Positions 55,609 to 64,000 of a stretch of DNA of 64,000 nt are shown here, in pieces. The stretch is from Loxodes magnus. Taxonomy: Eukaryota; Ciliophora; Karyorelictea; Loxodida; Loxodidae. The position numbers were made by a program, and so were the translations under genes. The stretch covers positions 56,926 through 120,925 of the forward strand of contig CAMPDV010001312.1 of NCBI GenBank assembly GCA_946699065.1. The letters are read 5' to 3'. Under the pieces are notes generated by a model, which saw only the letters and a program-made list of their open reading frames with translations, ran no database searches and was not told the DNA's origin. Each line of letters begins with the position of its first letter. Positions within the stretch are counted from its first letter, which is position 1.

Positions 55609-55950
55609 ATAGAGCGCGTAGCACTCTCGTTGGTGCGCAACTCTTTAAATTAATTTTATTTAATGTCGAAAATTTTTTTTATGTCTCTCTATCCTTGTTT
55701 TCTCTTCCTGCAGTACATCCCTGTAATTTTTCCTTCTAAAGCATAGGATGCAATATGCGATTACGGGTACATTTCCCCGACCTATGATGAAGAAAGTTTC
55801 CTCTTGGTATTCAGAGTTCTTCAGCTTGTTACATAGGCTTTCTCTTGTCATTGGTTTCTCTTCCTCCGATTTATCTTCCGTCCGTGCTCATTTTTTTGTT
55901 TCCTTGCTGGGCCTCCAAGCAACATCCGAAGGAAAGGGCTTTCCACCCTA
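55609..55950. repeat. GC-richer island beginning with 37-nt hairpin-like motif, copy 2
   Basis: It opens with TATAGAGCGCGTAGCACT and TGGTGCGCAACTCTTT, homologous to 50351-50400. The remaining ~300 bp is richer in GC than its surroundings and ends in a short GGAAAGGGC/CCACCC-type stem near 55932. Short ORFs occur on both strands, but none shows a domain or conserved composition, so a noncoding repeat or RNA is the simpler reading. Confidence 0.45.
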
Positions 55951-56189
55951 TTTAAATTTTAATATTAATAATTCGATTTTATTTTATTTAGTCAGTTATT
56001 AGTCTTTATAAATTCTTAATTTAGGTTAAATATTACCTTAACTATCTGTTTATATTTTTACTTTTTTTTCAGTTGTAATTTCTTCGACTTCTCGTTACAT
56101 TTGGTTATTTTTTATATTTTAAGCTTATTCTATAATATTAAAGTTTCGAATATTTAAGAAGCAATTAATTAATTTCAACTATAAAAGTT

Positions 56190-56480
56190 TTTGGACCGGA
56201 AACTCCTTTCAGATTGCACGGCCCGACGCTCTCTTTTTATAGAATAACGGGGATATCATGTTGTGCTCCAGGCACAGCTGCTAGGGAGCTCCATCGCTAT
56301 AAGCAGCCAGGCTTCAAGCCCCTACCAAGAGCGGATAATCTCAAAGACAGTGTTCCATTCAGAAAATAACTCTGACCAGGGACTTTCTCAGCGACAGGAA
56401 AGGAACTTGTTCCTAGCCATAAAACAAAAAAGTGTTGTCACGAAGGTCATTCTCAGCTCCCACCATCTTTTCAATTATTT
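56190..56480. other. Unassigned GC-richer island, possible structured RNA
   Basis: About 290 bp with balanced composition stands out in AT-rich DNA. It contains short complementary stretches such as CTCCAGGCACAGCTGC with GCAGCCAGGC nearby, and GGAACTTGTTCC (a perfect palindrome near 56402-56413). I could not match it to tRNA, 5S, SRP, RNase P or snRNA landmarks. A 73-codon ORF across it is not convincing. Confidence 0.35.
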
Positions 56481-56789
56481 TTAAGAAGCTTTTCATTTCT
56501 TTTTTCTGGTTCATTGGGAAGTTAGTGTTAAGTTTAATGAGATTTTTTTTTAAAAGATAACGTGGTTATAAGTATAGTATTTTCATACTTATTCTTATAT
56601 TTATGAGTTTTATAAAAGATGTTTTTGATATTAGCCAATATTTTTTGTTTAATTTATATTATTTATTTTAAACATTTCTCATCGAATATTTCAAATATTA
56701 TTTTTATAGATTAATCGATTTATAATATGTTTTTGTTGATAGTTATAATTTTTTAAATTTCTATAATCATCTTTATATTAAAAAAATGG

Positions 56790-57066
56790 ACGTCGGCTGT
56801 TGTCTGGAGAACCATTGAACATTTGGTGTAGTGTATACTACATAACAAGTAATCTCTCACAATAAATTGTCACCACAAAAAACAGTGGACAAGTTAGAAA
56901 GAGATAACCCTAACTTTCTTAAGTATTCTCACAAGATGTATAAACGTTTTACTTACATGCCTACTGATGACTTAATAATTATACTTATTTGGACCTTTTA
57001 TAGGAGGATAAGTGCATTTAATTTAAGAGTCGAGATTCATATTTAATAAGAAGATTTCCCATTTAT
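56790..57066 (-). repeat. ~290-bp GC-richer dispersed element, right copy, inverted
   Basis: Its reverse complement aligns through its whole length with 50476-50766, so the two form a divergent inverted pair about 6.6 kb apart at the outer edges. Conserved blocks include TCTTCTTATTAAA, AAGGTCCAAATAA, TTATTAAGTC, AGTTAGGGTTATCTC, TGTGGTGACA, GAGATTACT, TAGTATACACT and GCCGACGTCCATTTT. It does not encode an obvious protein. Confidence 0.7.
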
Positions 57067-57569
57067 TGAAGGTGACGTATCTTATTATAATAATAAAATT
57101 ATATCATGAAGCATGTAAACATTTTTCTTAATATGAAATATTAATTATAAAAGTTCTGCGCATAAAAGAAGTGTTAATAATTTTTATTTATTCAAATTTG
57201 CTTTTTTATCTCTTTGTATTTAAGTCATTAATATATTAGCATTATGTATGGCAAGTTTATTTTTTTATTATAGCAAAGTTTTTTTTTTCTTAAATATGAT
57301 ATTTTCAAATTATCTTAATTTATTTCTAGAATTGTTTTTTTTTGAATTATATATTTAATTTTTTTTGTTTTAATTTAAAATTTTTGTTTAATTCAAAATA
57401 CTAAATTATTTGTAATAACATTTAAATGTTTAAATTCTTTCCTAAAATATTTTTTTAATTTTTAATTTTTTTATGTTAAATCTTTTTTTTAAATATTAAA
57501 AATATTTTATCAATTTTTATTTCAATATAATTAGTTTCTATATACTAGATTGTTTTTTAATATTTATAA
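57067..57569. other. AT-rich intergenic DNA upstream of the RING-WD40 gene
   Basis: Very AT-rich with many T runs and no coding pattern. It presumably includes the promoter and 5' leader of the gene starting at 57570, but no specific element can be named. Confidence 0.5.
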
Positions 57570-60158
57570 ATGGATAACATTCAGTGTCCAAACTGTTAAA
57601 AACATTTTGATTAAGACAAGCGAATATACAAGTAGTTACCCTGTGGCTGTAGTTCATGTTTGAAGTGTCTTAAATATGTTTTTTAATTTACTAAGAAAAT
57701 TGAATGTGTCTTACATAACTAAGTTTTCAATATCAATCCTGAATAGTTTCAAGGACATGTAGTTTAAGAGCCTGATTAATAAAACATACCAATTCAGTAA
57801 AATGAGTTAATTGATTAAGTGAAAATCAATGAGTAGTTCAAGTGGTTACAGGATTAATACTCTTAGAAATAGAATTACTAACTTATGGTGAGAGAAGTTA
57901 TTTCGGAAAGTTCATAGTTTATGAAGCATATCCAGTAGTTATCAATTCAGGAAATATTTAAATCTTTAATAGAATCGTTTTCTCTTAGTAATAGTAAAAT
58001 CAAAAATCTATTATAGCGTTTATCTTAGCTTAAAGACTCAAATGAAATTTAATAATTTTAAGCGCAAAGAATGGAATAGTAATAAGGAAATTAAAGACAA
58101 AGTAATTAATCTTAAGAATAATTCCAGTAAATTCTGAATGAAATAGCTTAGTTAAAGAGAGATTAGAGATAGTAAATGGACATTTAAACTTTACGAAGCA
58201 ATATTCAGACATGTCAGTTCAATCTCTTTAGCTATTTAAAAGAGAATGCCAACGGAAAATACTTAACTTTGAAGAAGGCAGAGTAGTTAATTGAAAAGTT
58301 TTTCAAGCAATTCAAAGTAGTAAGGGGTCTTAGTCAAGTAAAAAAGCACGTAGATCACTAAAATGGTAAAGCAAAAGTTTAAATCAAGGCACAAAAGATT
58401 AATTAAGAATCTTAAAATAATCAAAACCAAAATTAAGATGTAGTAATAGATTAACAATAACGAAACTAATAAGTTCAAGTTAAAGATTCTTTAGTTAAAC
58501 TAGATTTATAATAAAAGGAGAGATAAATAGTTGAAGTCAGAGAGTTAGTCTAAGCATTAGAGTAAAGCTTAGTAAATTTATAGAATGTCTTTAAAAATGA
58601 AAGTCAATTAATTTAAGTATGTAATGAATAATAAAACTTACTCAAGTATGTGATCTAAGATTTCTCAAATATAACATTTGACAATTTAAATTAGTTCTTA
58701 AACCAAATAAAAGATGAGAATTTCAATATAGCAACGTTGAAATACAATCCGTTAAATAAATCAGGATTAATTGATTAAGCTCAAGTATTGTTAAAATTAC
58801 CATAATTAACGGACAAATAAATATAAGAAAAGTTAAAATAGATATTACAGACATGTAAATCGTAATAAGAACTATCTTAAGTAGAATCTAATACTTAAAT
58901 TATCTTAAATTGCATTAATTACTAATTCACTTAAATAAATTTCTAAAAAATCGACCTCTCCAAAGCTGATCTATCTGACACCACCTTCAATAATTGCAAC
59001 TTCTCTAACTCCAACTTAACTACCACCAATCTCCGCAACTCCAAGTTAATTAATTGTGACCTATCTAACGCAAACCTAACCTCCATCATCACGGAATAGC
59101 CTCACATTTACAGTGGTCACACTAGTCATGTATGATCTGTGGCTATATCCAGTGATTCAGAGTTCATCGTATCGGGAAGTGGAGATTATACGGTGAGACT
59201 ATGGGACGTCAAGACAGGTACCTGTAAGACCATGAGTGGTCACACTAGTTCTGTATGATCTGTGGCTATATCCAGTGATTAAGAGTTCATCGTATCGGGA
59301 AGTGGAGATTAGACGGTGAGACTATGGGACGTCAAGACAGGTACCTGTAAGACCATGAGTGGTCACACTAGTTCTGTAATATCTGTGGCTATATCCAGTG
59401 ATTCAGAGTTCATCGTATCGGGAAGTGCAGATAATACGGTGAGACTATGGGACGTCAAGACAGGTACCTGGAAGACCATGAGTGGTCACACTAGTTATGT
59501 ATCATCTGTGGCTATATCCAGTGATTCAGAGTTCATCGTATCGGGAAGTGGAGATTATACGGTGAGACTATGGGACGTCAAGACAGGTACCTGTAAGACC
59601 ATGAGTGGTCACACTAGTCATGTATGATCTGTGGCTATATCCAGTGATTCAGAGTTCATCGTATCGGGAAGTGGAGATTATACGGTGAGACTATGGAACT
59701 CTAAGACATAATAATGTATAAAGGTTTTATCGGGACATTCTCATTATGTCACTTCGGTATTATTCTCAAACAACAACAAGTATATCTTATCTGGATCATA
59801 TGACAAGTCAATAAGAGTCTGAAACACCTAAACTGGATTATGTATCTGTACAATTTTAGGTCACACTGATACTGTGGGTAGTTTATCATTATCAAGGGAC
59901 AATCAATGGTTGGTATCGAGTAACGGAAGTATATGTGGAAATTAATCAAGCGATTACGTCATTCGAAGATGGAATATAGGAAGGATATTGAATGGATCTG
60001 ATACTAATAGCTAATAACAGGTAAGTTAAAATTTAACATTCATTATTTAGTAGACTGACTGGAGCAAGGTATATGCTGACTATGGCTTATCATTTTAGAA
60101 TTGCGTAATGACTAATACTATTATGAGTGTGGAGGACAAGTAGAGATACATCAAGTGA
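57570..60158 (+). CDS. RING finger - coiled coil - pentapeptide - seven-blade WD40 protein
   Basis: ATG at 57570 opens a frame rich in TAA/TAG (Gln) that meets no TGA for 521 codons. The N-terminus has eight RING-type zinc ligands: C6-x2-C9, C25-x-C27-x2-C30-x2-C33 and C46-x2-H49. Residues ~70-455 are Gln/Asn-rich and mostly helical or coiled coil. Residues ~460-506 are pentapeptide repeats (ADLSD, CNFSN, SNLTT, CDLSN, ANLTS). WD40 blades follow: five copies of the 123-bp unit, one diverged blade (HSHYVTSVLF...SIRV-TGA-N) and a last weak blade, seven in all, which is the size of one propeller. Four in-frame TGAs (59133, 59256, 59625, 59820) interrupt it; the last sits at the canonical blade Trp. 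With TGA as Trp and the 60021-60050 intron removed, the product is 852 residues, ending at TGA 60156-60158. RING plus WD40 suggests a ubiquitin-ligase-like adaptor (inference). If TGA stops, the product is the first 521 residues. Confidence 0.75.
58956..59090 (+). other. Pentapeptide-repeat segment of the RING-WD40 protein
   Basis: About nine five-residue steps of the A(D/N)Lxx type are visible, with Leu or Phe at the centre of each step. Codon use changes here: C-rich codons such as CTC, TCC, ACC and AAC replace the AT-rich codons upstream. Such repeats form a right-handed quadrilateral beta-helix and often sit just before WD40 domains in ciliate proteins (family knowledge). Confidence 0.8.
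59112..59700 (+). repeat. Five 123-bp WD40 units inside the RING-WD40 gene
   Basis: Four complete units and most of a fifth are base-for-base the type seen in the 48-kb array. The junction codons at position 41 are TGA, TGA, ATA, TCA and TGA. One unit has TAA for TCA in SSDSEF and TAG at position 18. The match stops at CTATGGAAC near 59697, after which the blades are unique sequence. The left edge is sharp at AGTGGTCAC, right after the pentapeptide segment. Confidence 0.95.
60021..60050 (+). other. Probable 30-nt spliceosomal intron
   Basis: It begins GTAAGT and ends TTTAG, immediately after a CAG codon. It is AT-rich and very short, as in many ciliates. Its length is a multiple of three and it has no TGA, so retention would only add ten residues. 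Removing it joins the WD40 end to a tail reading TDWSKVYADYGLSF. Confidence 0.45.
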
Positions 60159-60384
60159 TCTTTATGGAGTTAAGCTATTTTAATTTTTATATTTAAGAAT
60201 TTAAAATTTTCTAAGTCTTTATGCTTATTGAGTACATTCTCCTTCCTATTATTATTATTTTAAGTTAAAATTTTTTTAAAGTTCTGATTTTTTCTTAAGT
60301 CTTTTTTATGAACTTAGTAAGTTTTATTAATAAAGTTAAATTTCAATTTAAAATAAAGTGTTAGAGAAATTTTAAAGTTTATAG
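60159..60384. other. AT-rich 3' flank of the RING-WD40 gene
   Basis: The coding pattern ends at the TGA at 60156-60158. What follows is AT-rich with T runs, and presumably includes the 3' untranslated region. No polyadenylation signal can be singled out in such sequence. Confidence 0.4.
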
Positions 60385-60755
60385 TGTTAGAAAAAATTTT
60401 GAGGTATGTTTTAAAGTTAAAAAGTTTAAATTTTCAAGTATCTTAAAATTTTTGAGTTACGTACTAGACAAAATAATATTAAATTTTCCTGTGTTAGAAA
60501 ATTTTTTAAGGTATGTACTAGCCAAAAAAAGGTTTAAATTTTCAAGTTTTAGAAAATTTTTGAGTTATGTATCAGAGAAAAAAAATTTAAATTTTTAAGC
60601 GTCAGAAAAATTTTCGAAGTACATACTAGAGTAAAAGATTGTAAATTTTTCTAGTGTTTAGGAAATTTTTTAAGCATGTAATAGAGCCAAAAAAATTTTA
60701 AATTTTTAGTATAGTACTAGTTTTTTTTTGAGTTATGTGTTATTGCAATTTGTTT
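60385..60755. repeat. Degenerate ~54-bp tandem repeats
   Basis: About six to seven units start with TGTTAGAAAAATTTT-like sequence, continue with GAG/AAG-TATGTACTAG and end with TTTAAATTTTCAAG. Unit starts are near 60385, 60439, 60492, 60547, 60600 and 60655. Units differ at many bases. They do not keep an open frame. Confidence 0.7.
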
Positions 60756-60879
60756 TGTATAAAATTTAGTTAAGTTTGTTATAATCCTTTTATTATATAC
60801 AAATAAGCATTATGTGTTTTTACGATAGGAAAAATGTAGAATACTGCATTTTAATTTGCAGCATATTAAGTTCGTATGA

Positions 60880-61720
60880 GTAAGAAGCCCAGAAATCGTG
60901 AAAAACGTGAAAGCCTTTTTTTGCTCAGCGTTTTACACTATAGGGCTGAGTTGGGACGGAACAAGCTGGGGGATTTCGGGATTGGTAGAAGGTCAGAAAG
61001 GAATAAATTTTTTTTAAGAAAAATTTTCAAAATATAAAAGGGTTTTGAAAAAAAATGGGGATAAAAAAATTAAAGAAATTTTTTTGATTTTGGTTTCAAT
61101 TTTTTTTGATTTTGTTTTTAAAAATTTCGATATTGGATTTTAAAACTTTTGATATTGGTTTTGAAATTTCGATATTTGTTTTTAAAACTTTCGATATTGG
61201 ATTTGAAAATTTTCGATTTTGGTTCGTGATAAAAATTTTAAGAATTGGGTTTTGGTATTTTTTTAAATTTTTTTGAGCTAAATGAAAGGCGAATAAGAGT
61301 ATTTAAAGCATTAAATCGTGAAAAATTTAATTTTGTTTTTTTGCTCAGCTTTTTACACTGCAAGACTTTTTTCGGACGGAACAAATTGGGGGAAATCGGG
61401 ATGGATAAAGGTCAGAATAGTATAAATTTTCAAAAAAATTTTCAAACTTTAAAAAGGTTTTGAGAAAAAAGTGGGATTAAAAAAATTTCAGAAAAATTTT
61501 CGATTTTGGTTTCGAAATGTTTTAATTTTGGATTGTTCTAATTTTTTTTGAATTGAGTTGTGATAAATTTTTATTTAGGGCAATGAAAAATTTTTTTGAT
61601 TTTTAGAGTTAATAAAAAAGAAAAAAGACAATGTTCGGAATTAAATAGTGAATAATATAATTTTATTTTTTTCCTTAGCTTTTTACATTACAAGACTTTA
61701 TTGGAAGGAATAAACTTTTA
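60880..61720. repeat. Degenerate ~420-bp direct repeats with inner ~22-bp T-rich repeats
   Basis: The block TTGCTCAGC-TTTTACAC, followed by GGACGGAACAA-TGGGGGA and AAAGGTCAGAA-like sequence, occurs at 60921 and again at 61341, 420 bp apart. A weaker third copy (TTCCTTAGCTTTTTACA) lies at 61671. Between them, short steps of the type TTTCGATATTGGATTT recur. No gene is supported, and the 72-codon ORF here overlaps the repeat. Confidence 0.7.
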
Positions 61721-62430
61721 AATACTTATAAACAAGAGCTTTAAAAACGAATTTTCATTCGATTAATGTATGAAAAGATATTTGAAAGAAACAAATATGT
61801 TTTCAAAATGATAAAAGTGGAAATGCCTCTTGACGTAAGAGTTAAACACTTCAGGAAAAGTTAGGACGGAACAAAACAAGAAAACGTTTGGGTACAAAAT
61901 ATTAAAAAAAATAGTAAACATGTAATGGACTGATTTATAATAAAAATAAAAAAAAAATTCAAACTTAAAAAAAAAAAAAGTTTAAAATAGAGAAAAAAAT
62001 CAAAAAAAAAATATTCATGTGATTTTATTTATTTAAAAGATAAAAAACTGATAAGTAAAAAAAAAAATGTTGAAAATAAAAATGAAAAAGAATAATTTGA
62101 TTCATAGAAATTTAATATCTTTTTGTAAAATAAATAGAAAGATATAATAAACACTCATGATATATAAAGAAAAAAAAATAAAACGTAGAACATCTTCAAA
62201 AGAAATGAAAAAAAAAATATGAATAGACAAGTATGAAAAAAAAATTAATTGTAATTGAAGAAAAGAAAAGAAAAATGAAAATAATAAATTTGAGAGAAAT
62301 TTGAAAGAGATTGAAAAAGAACAAAAAAAAATATAAATATTATGAGAGTGTGAAGCAAAAAAATTAAGAATAGGAAAAACAGAAGAAGTAATAAACTAAA
62401 GCGATCTGAAGAAAAAAAAAAGTGAGGAAG
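61721..62430. other. A-rich spacer before the minisatellite
   Basis: Plus-strand A runs dominate from about 61900. I see no gene; the minus-strand ORF near 62245-62547 is a Phe/Leu-rich reading of A runs and extends into the satellite. Confidence 0.5.
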
Positions 62431-62432
62431 AA

Positions 62433-64000
62433 AAGTAAGAAAAAGAGTCTCAGTTTCAATAAGTAATTGAAAGTATAAAATCCAGAAGTTATAAAGATTT
62501 CTAAGAAAATTAAATAAGAAAAGTAAGAAAAAGAATCTCAGTTTCAATAAGTAATTGAAAGTATAGAATACCAGAAGTTATAAAGATTTCTAAGAAAAGT
62601 GAATAAGAAAAGTAAGAAAGAGAGTCTCAGTTTCAACAAGTAATTGAAGTATCAAATACTAGAAGTTATAAAGATTTCTAAGAAAAGTGAATAAGAAAAG
62701 TAAGAAAGAGAGTCTCAGTTTCAACAAGTAATTGAAGTATCAAATACTAGAAGTTATAAAGATTTCTAAGAAAAGTGAATAAGAAAAGTAAGAATAAGAG
62801 TCTCAGTTTCAACAAGTAATTGAAAGTATCAAATACTAGAAGTTATAAAGATTTCTAAGAAAAGTGAATAAGAAAAGTAAGAAAAAGAGTTTCAGCTTCA
62901 ACAAATAATTGAAAGTATCAAATACTAGAAGTTATAAAGATTTCTAAGAAAAGTGAATAAGAAAAGTAAGAAAAAGAGTCTCAGTTTCAATAAGTAATTG
63001 AAAGTATCAAATACTAGAAGTTATAAAGATTTCTAAGAAAAGTGAATAAGAAAAGTAAGTTTCAAAAGTAAGAGTCTCAGTTTCAATAAGTAATTGAAAG
63101 TATCAAATACTAGAAGTTATAAAGATTTCTAAGAAAAGTGAATAAGAAAAGTAAAAAAGAGAGTCTCAGTTTCAACAAGTAATTGAAAGTATCAAATACT
63201 AGAAGTTATAAAGATTTCTAAGAAAAGTGAATAAGAAAAGTAAGAAAAAGAGTCTCAGTTTCAATAAGTAATTGAAAGTATCAAATACTAGAAGTTATAA
63301 AGATTTCTAAGAAAAGTGAATAAGAAAAGTAAGAATAAGAGTCTCAGTTTCAACAAGTAATTGAAAGTATCAAATACTAGAAGTTATAAAGATTTCTAAG
63401 AAAAGTGAATAAGAAAAGTAAGGAAAAGAGTTTCAGCTTCAACAAATAATTGAAAGTATCAAATACTAGAAGTTATAAAGATTTCTAAGAAAAGTGAATA
63501 AGAAAAGTAAGAAAAAGAGTCTCAGTTTCAATAAGTAATTGAAAGTATCAAATACTAGAAGTTATAAAGATTTCTAAGAAAAGTGAATAAGAAAAGTAAG
63601 AAAAAGAGTCTCAGTTTCAATAAGTAATTGAAAGTATCAAATACTAGAAGTTATAAAGATTTCTAAGAAAAGTGAATAAGAAAAGTAAAAAAAGAGTCTC
63701 AGTTTCAACAAGTAATTGAAAGTATCAAATACTAGAAGTTATAAAGATTTCTAAGAAAAGTGAATAAGAAAAGTAAGAAAAAGAGTCTCAGTTTCAATAA
63801 GTAATTGAAAGTATCAAATACTAGAAGTTATAAAGATTTCTAAGAAAAGTGAATAAGAAAAGTAAGAATAAGAGTCTCAGTTTCAACAAGTAATTGAAAG
63901 TATCAAATACTAGAAGTTATAAAGATTTCTAAGAAAAGTGAATAAGAAAAGTAAGAAAAAGAGTCTCAGTTTCAATAAGTAATTGAAAGTATCAAATACC
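62433..64000. repeat. 88-89-bp minisatellite, ~18 units, running off the right edge
   Basis: Units start around GAGTCTCAGTTTCAA at 62445, 62533, 62622, 62710, 62798, 62887 and 62976, and continue to the window end. Each contains AGTATCAAATACTAGAAG and ATAAAGATTTCTAAGAAAAG. The period is not a multiple of three, so it is not protein coding. Variant units recur with a longer period: GAATAAGAGTC at 62798, 63339 and 63872, and GAGTTTCAGC at 62887 and 63428, about 541 bp or six units. Confidence 0.95.

Noticed and set aside
55660..56484. Three short ORFs on both strands across the GC-richer islands
   Set aside because: Overlapping opposite-strand frames without domains; a noncoding element explains the composition better.
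56905..56915. AACCCTAAC as a telomere-like repeat
   Set aside because: It is a single occurrence inside the 290-bp element, not a tandem run.
58030..58478. Minus-strand ORFs of 60-63 codons
   Set aside because: They are antisense shadows of the RING-WD40 gene, whose plus-strand frame is open with TAR as Gln.
59749..59949. Minus-strand 66-codon ORF
   Set aside because: Antisense of WD40 blades six and seven.
62245..62547. Phe/Leu-rich 100-codon minus-strand ORF resembling membrane segments
   Set aside because: It is a reading of A-rich DNA and the start of the minisatellite; the hydrophobicity comes from poly-T codons.

Overview
The window is nuclear DNA of a ciliate-like protist that reads TAA and TAG as glutamine. 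The sequence shows this directly. A 521-codon unique gene segment (57570-59132) is open only if TAA/TAG are sense codons. Two decayed LINE reverse transcriptases carry TAA exactly where the RT 'QG' motif needs Gln. There are also hints that TGA is read as Trp: it falls at canonical Trp positions of WD40 blades and of both reverse transcriptases. Codes with UAR=Gln plus UGA=Trp are known from Condylostoma and karyorelict ciliates. The genus cannot be fixed from this window, and decay of a UGA-stop genome remains the main alternative.

Layout. (1) 1-48253 is one tandem array of a 123-bp unit encoding a 41-residue WD40 blade, about 392 copies, already under way at the left edge. Units are nearly identical; variation is confined to a few codons. 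The frame is unbroken by indels for the first 39.5 kb, there is a cluster of six single-base indels at 39.5-41.8 kb, and the array ends abruptly in AT-rich DNA. (2) 48.25-57.5 kb is a repeat-rich spacer. It holds remnants of at least two LINE lineages, a detached LINE C-terminal zinc-knuckle segment, two copies of a 37-nt hairpin-like motif, and an inverted pair of ~290-bp GC-richer elements at 50.48-50.77 and 56.79-57.07 kb. (3) 57570-60158 is a complete-looking gene: RING-type finger, Gln-rich coiled coil, pentapeptide repeats, then exactly seven WD40 blades, of which the first five are the same 123-bp unit as the big array, followed by a short C-terminal tail after a probable 30-nt intron. 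(4) 60.2-64 kb is AT-rich DNA with ~54-bp and ~420-bp degenerate repeats and an 88-89-bp minisatellite running off the right edge.

How the parts may relate. The same homogenised 123-bp blade occurs in a 48-kb array and in a nearby single-propeller gene. Variable codons sit at loop and strand-edge positions of the blade. This resembles the hypervariable, concertedly evolving WD40 repeats of fungal HET-D/E-type recognition proteins. A recognition or self/non-self role, with the array as a very large gene or as a reservoir of blade variants for the neighbour, is inference only.
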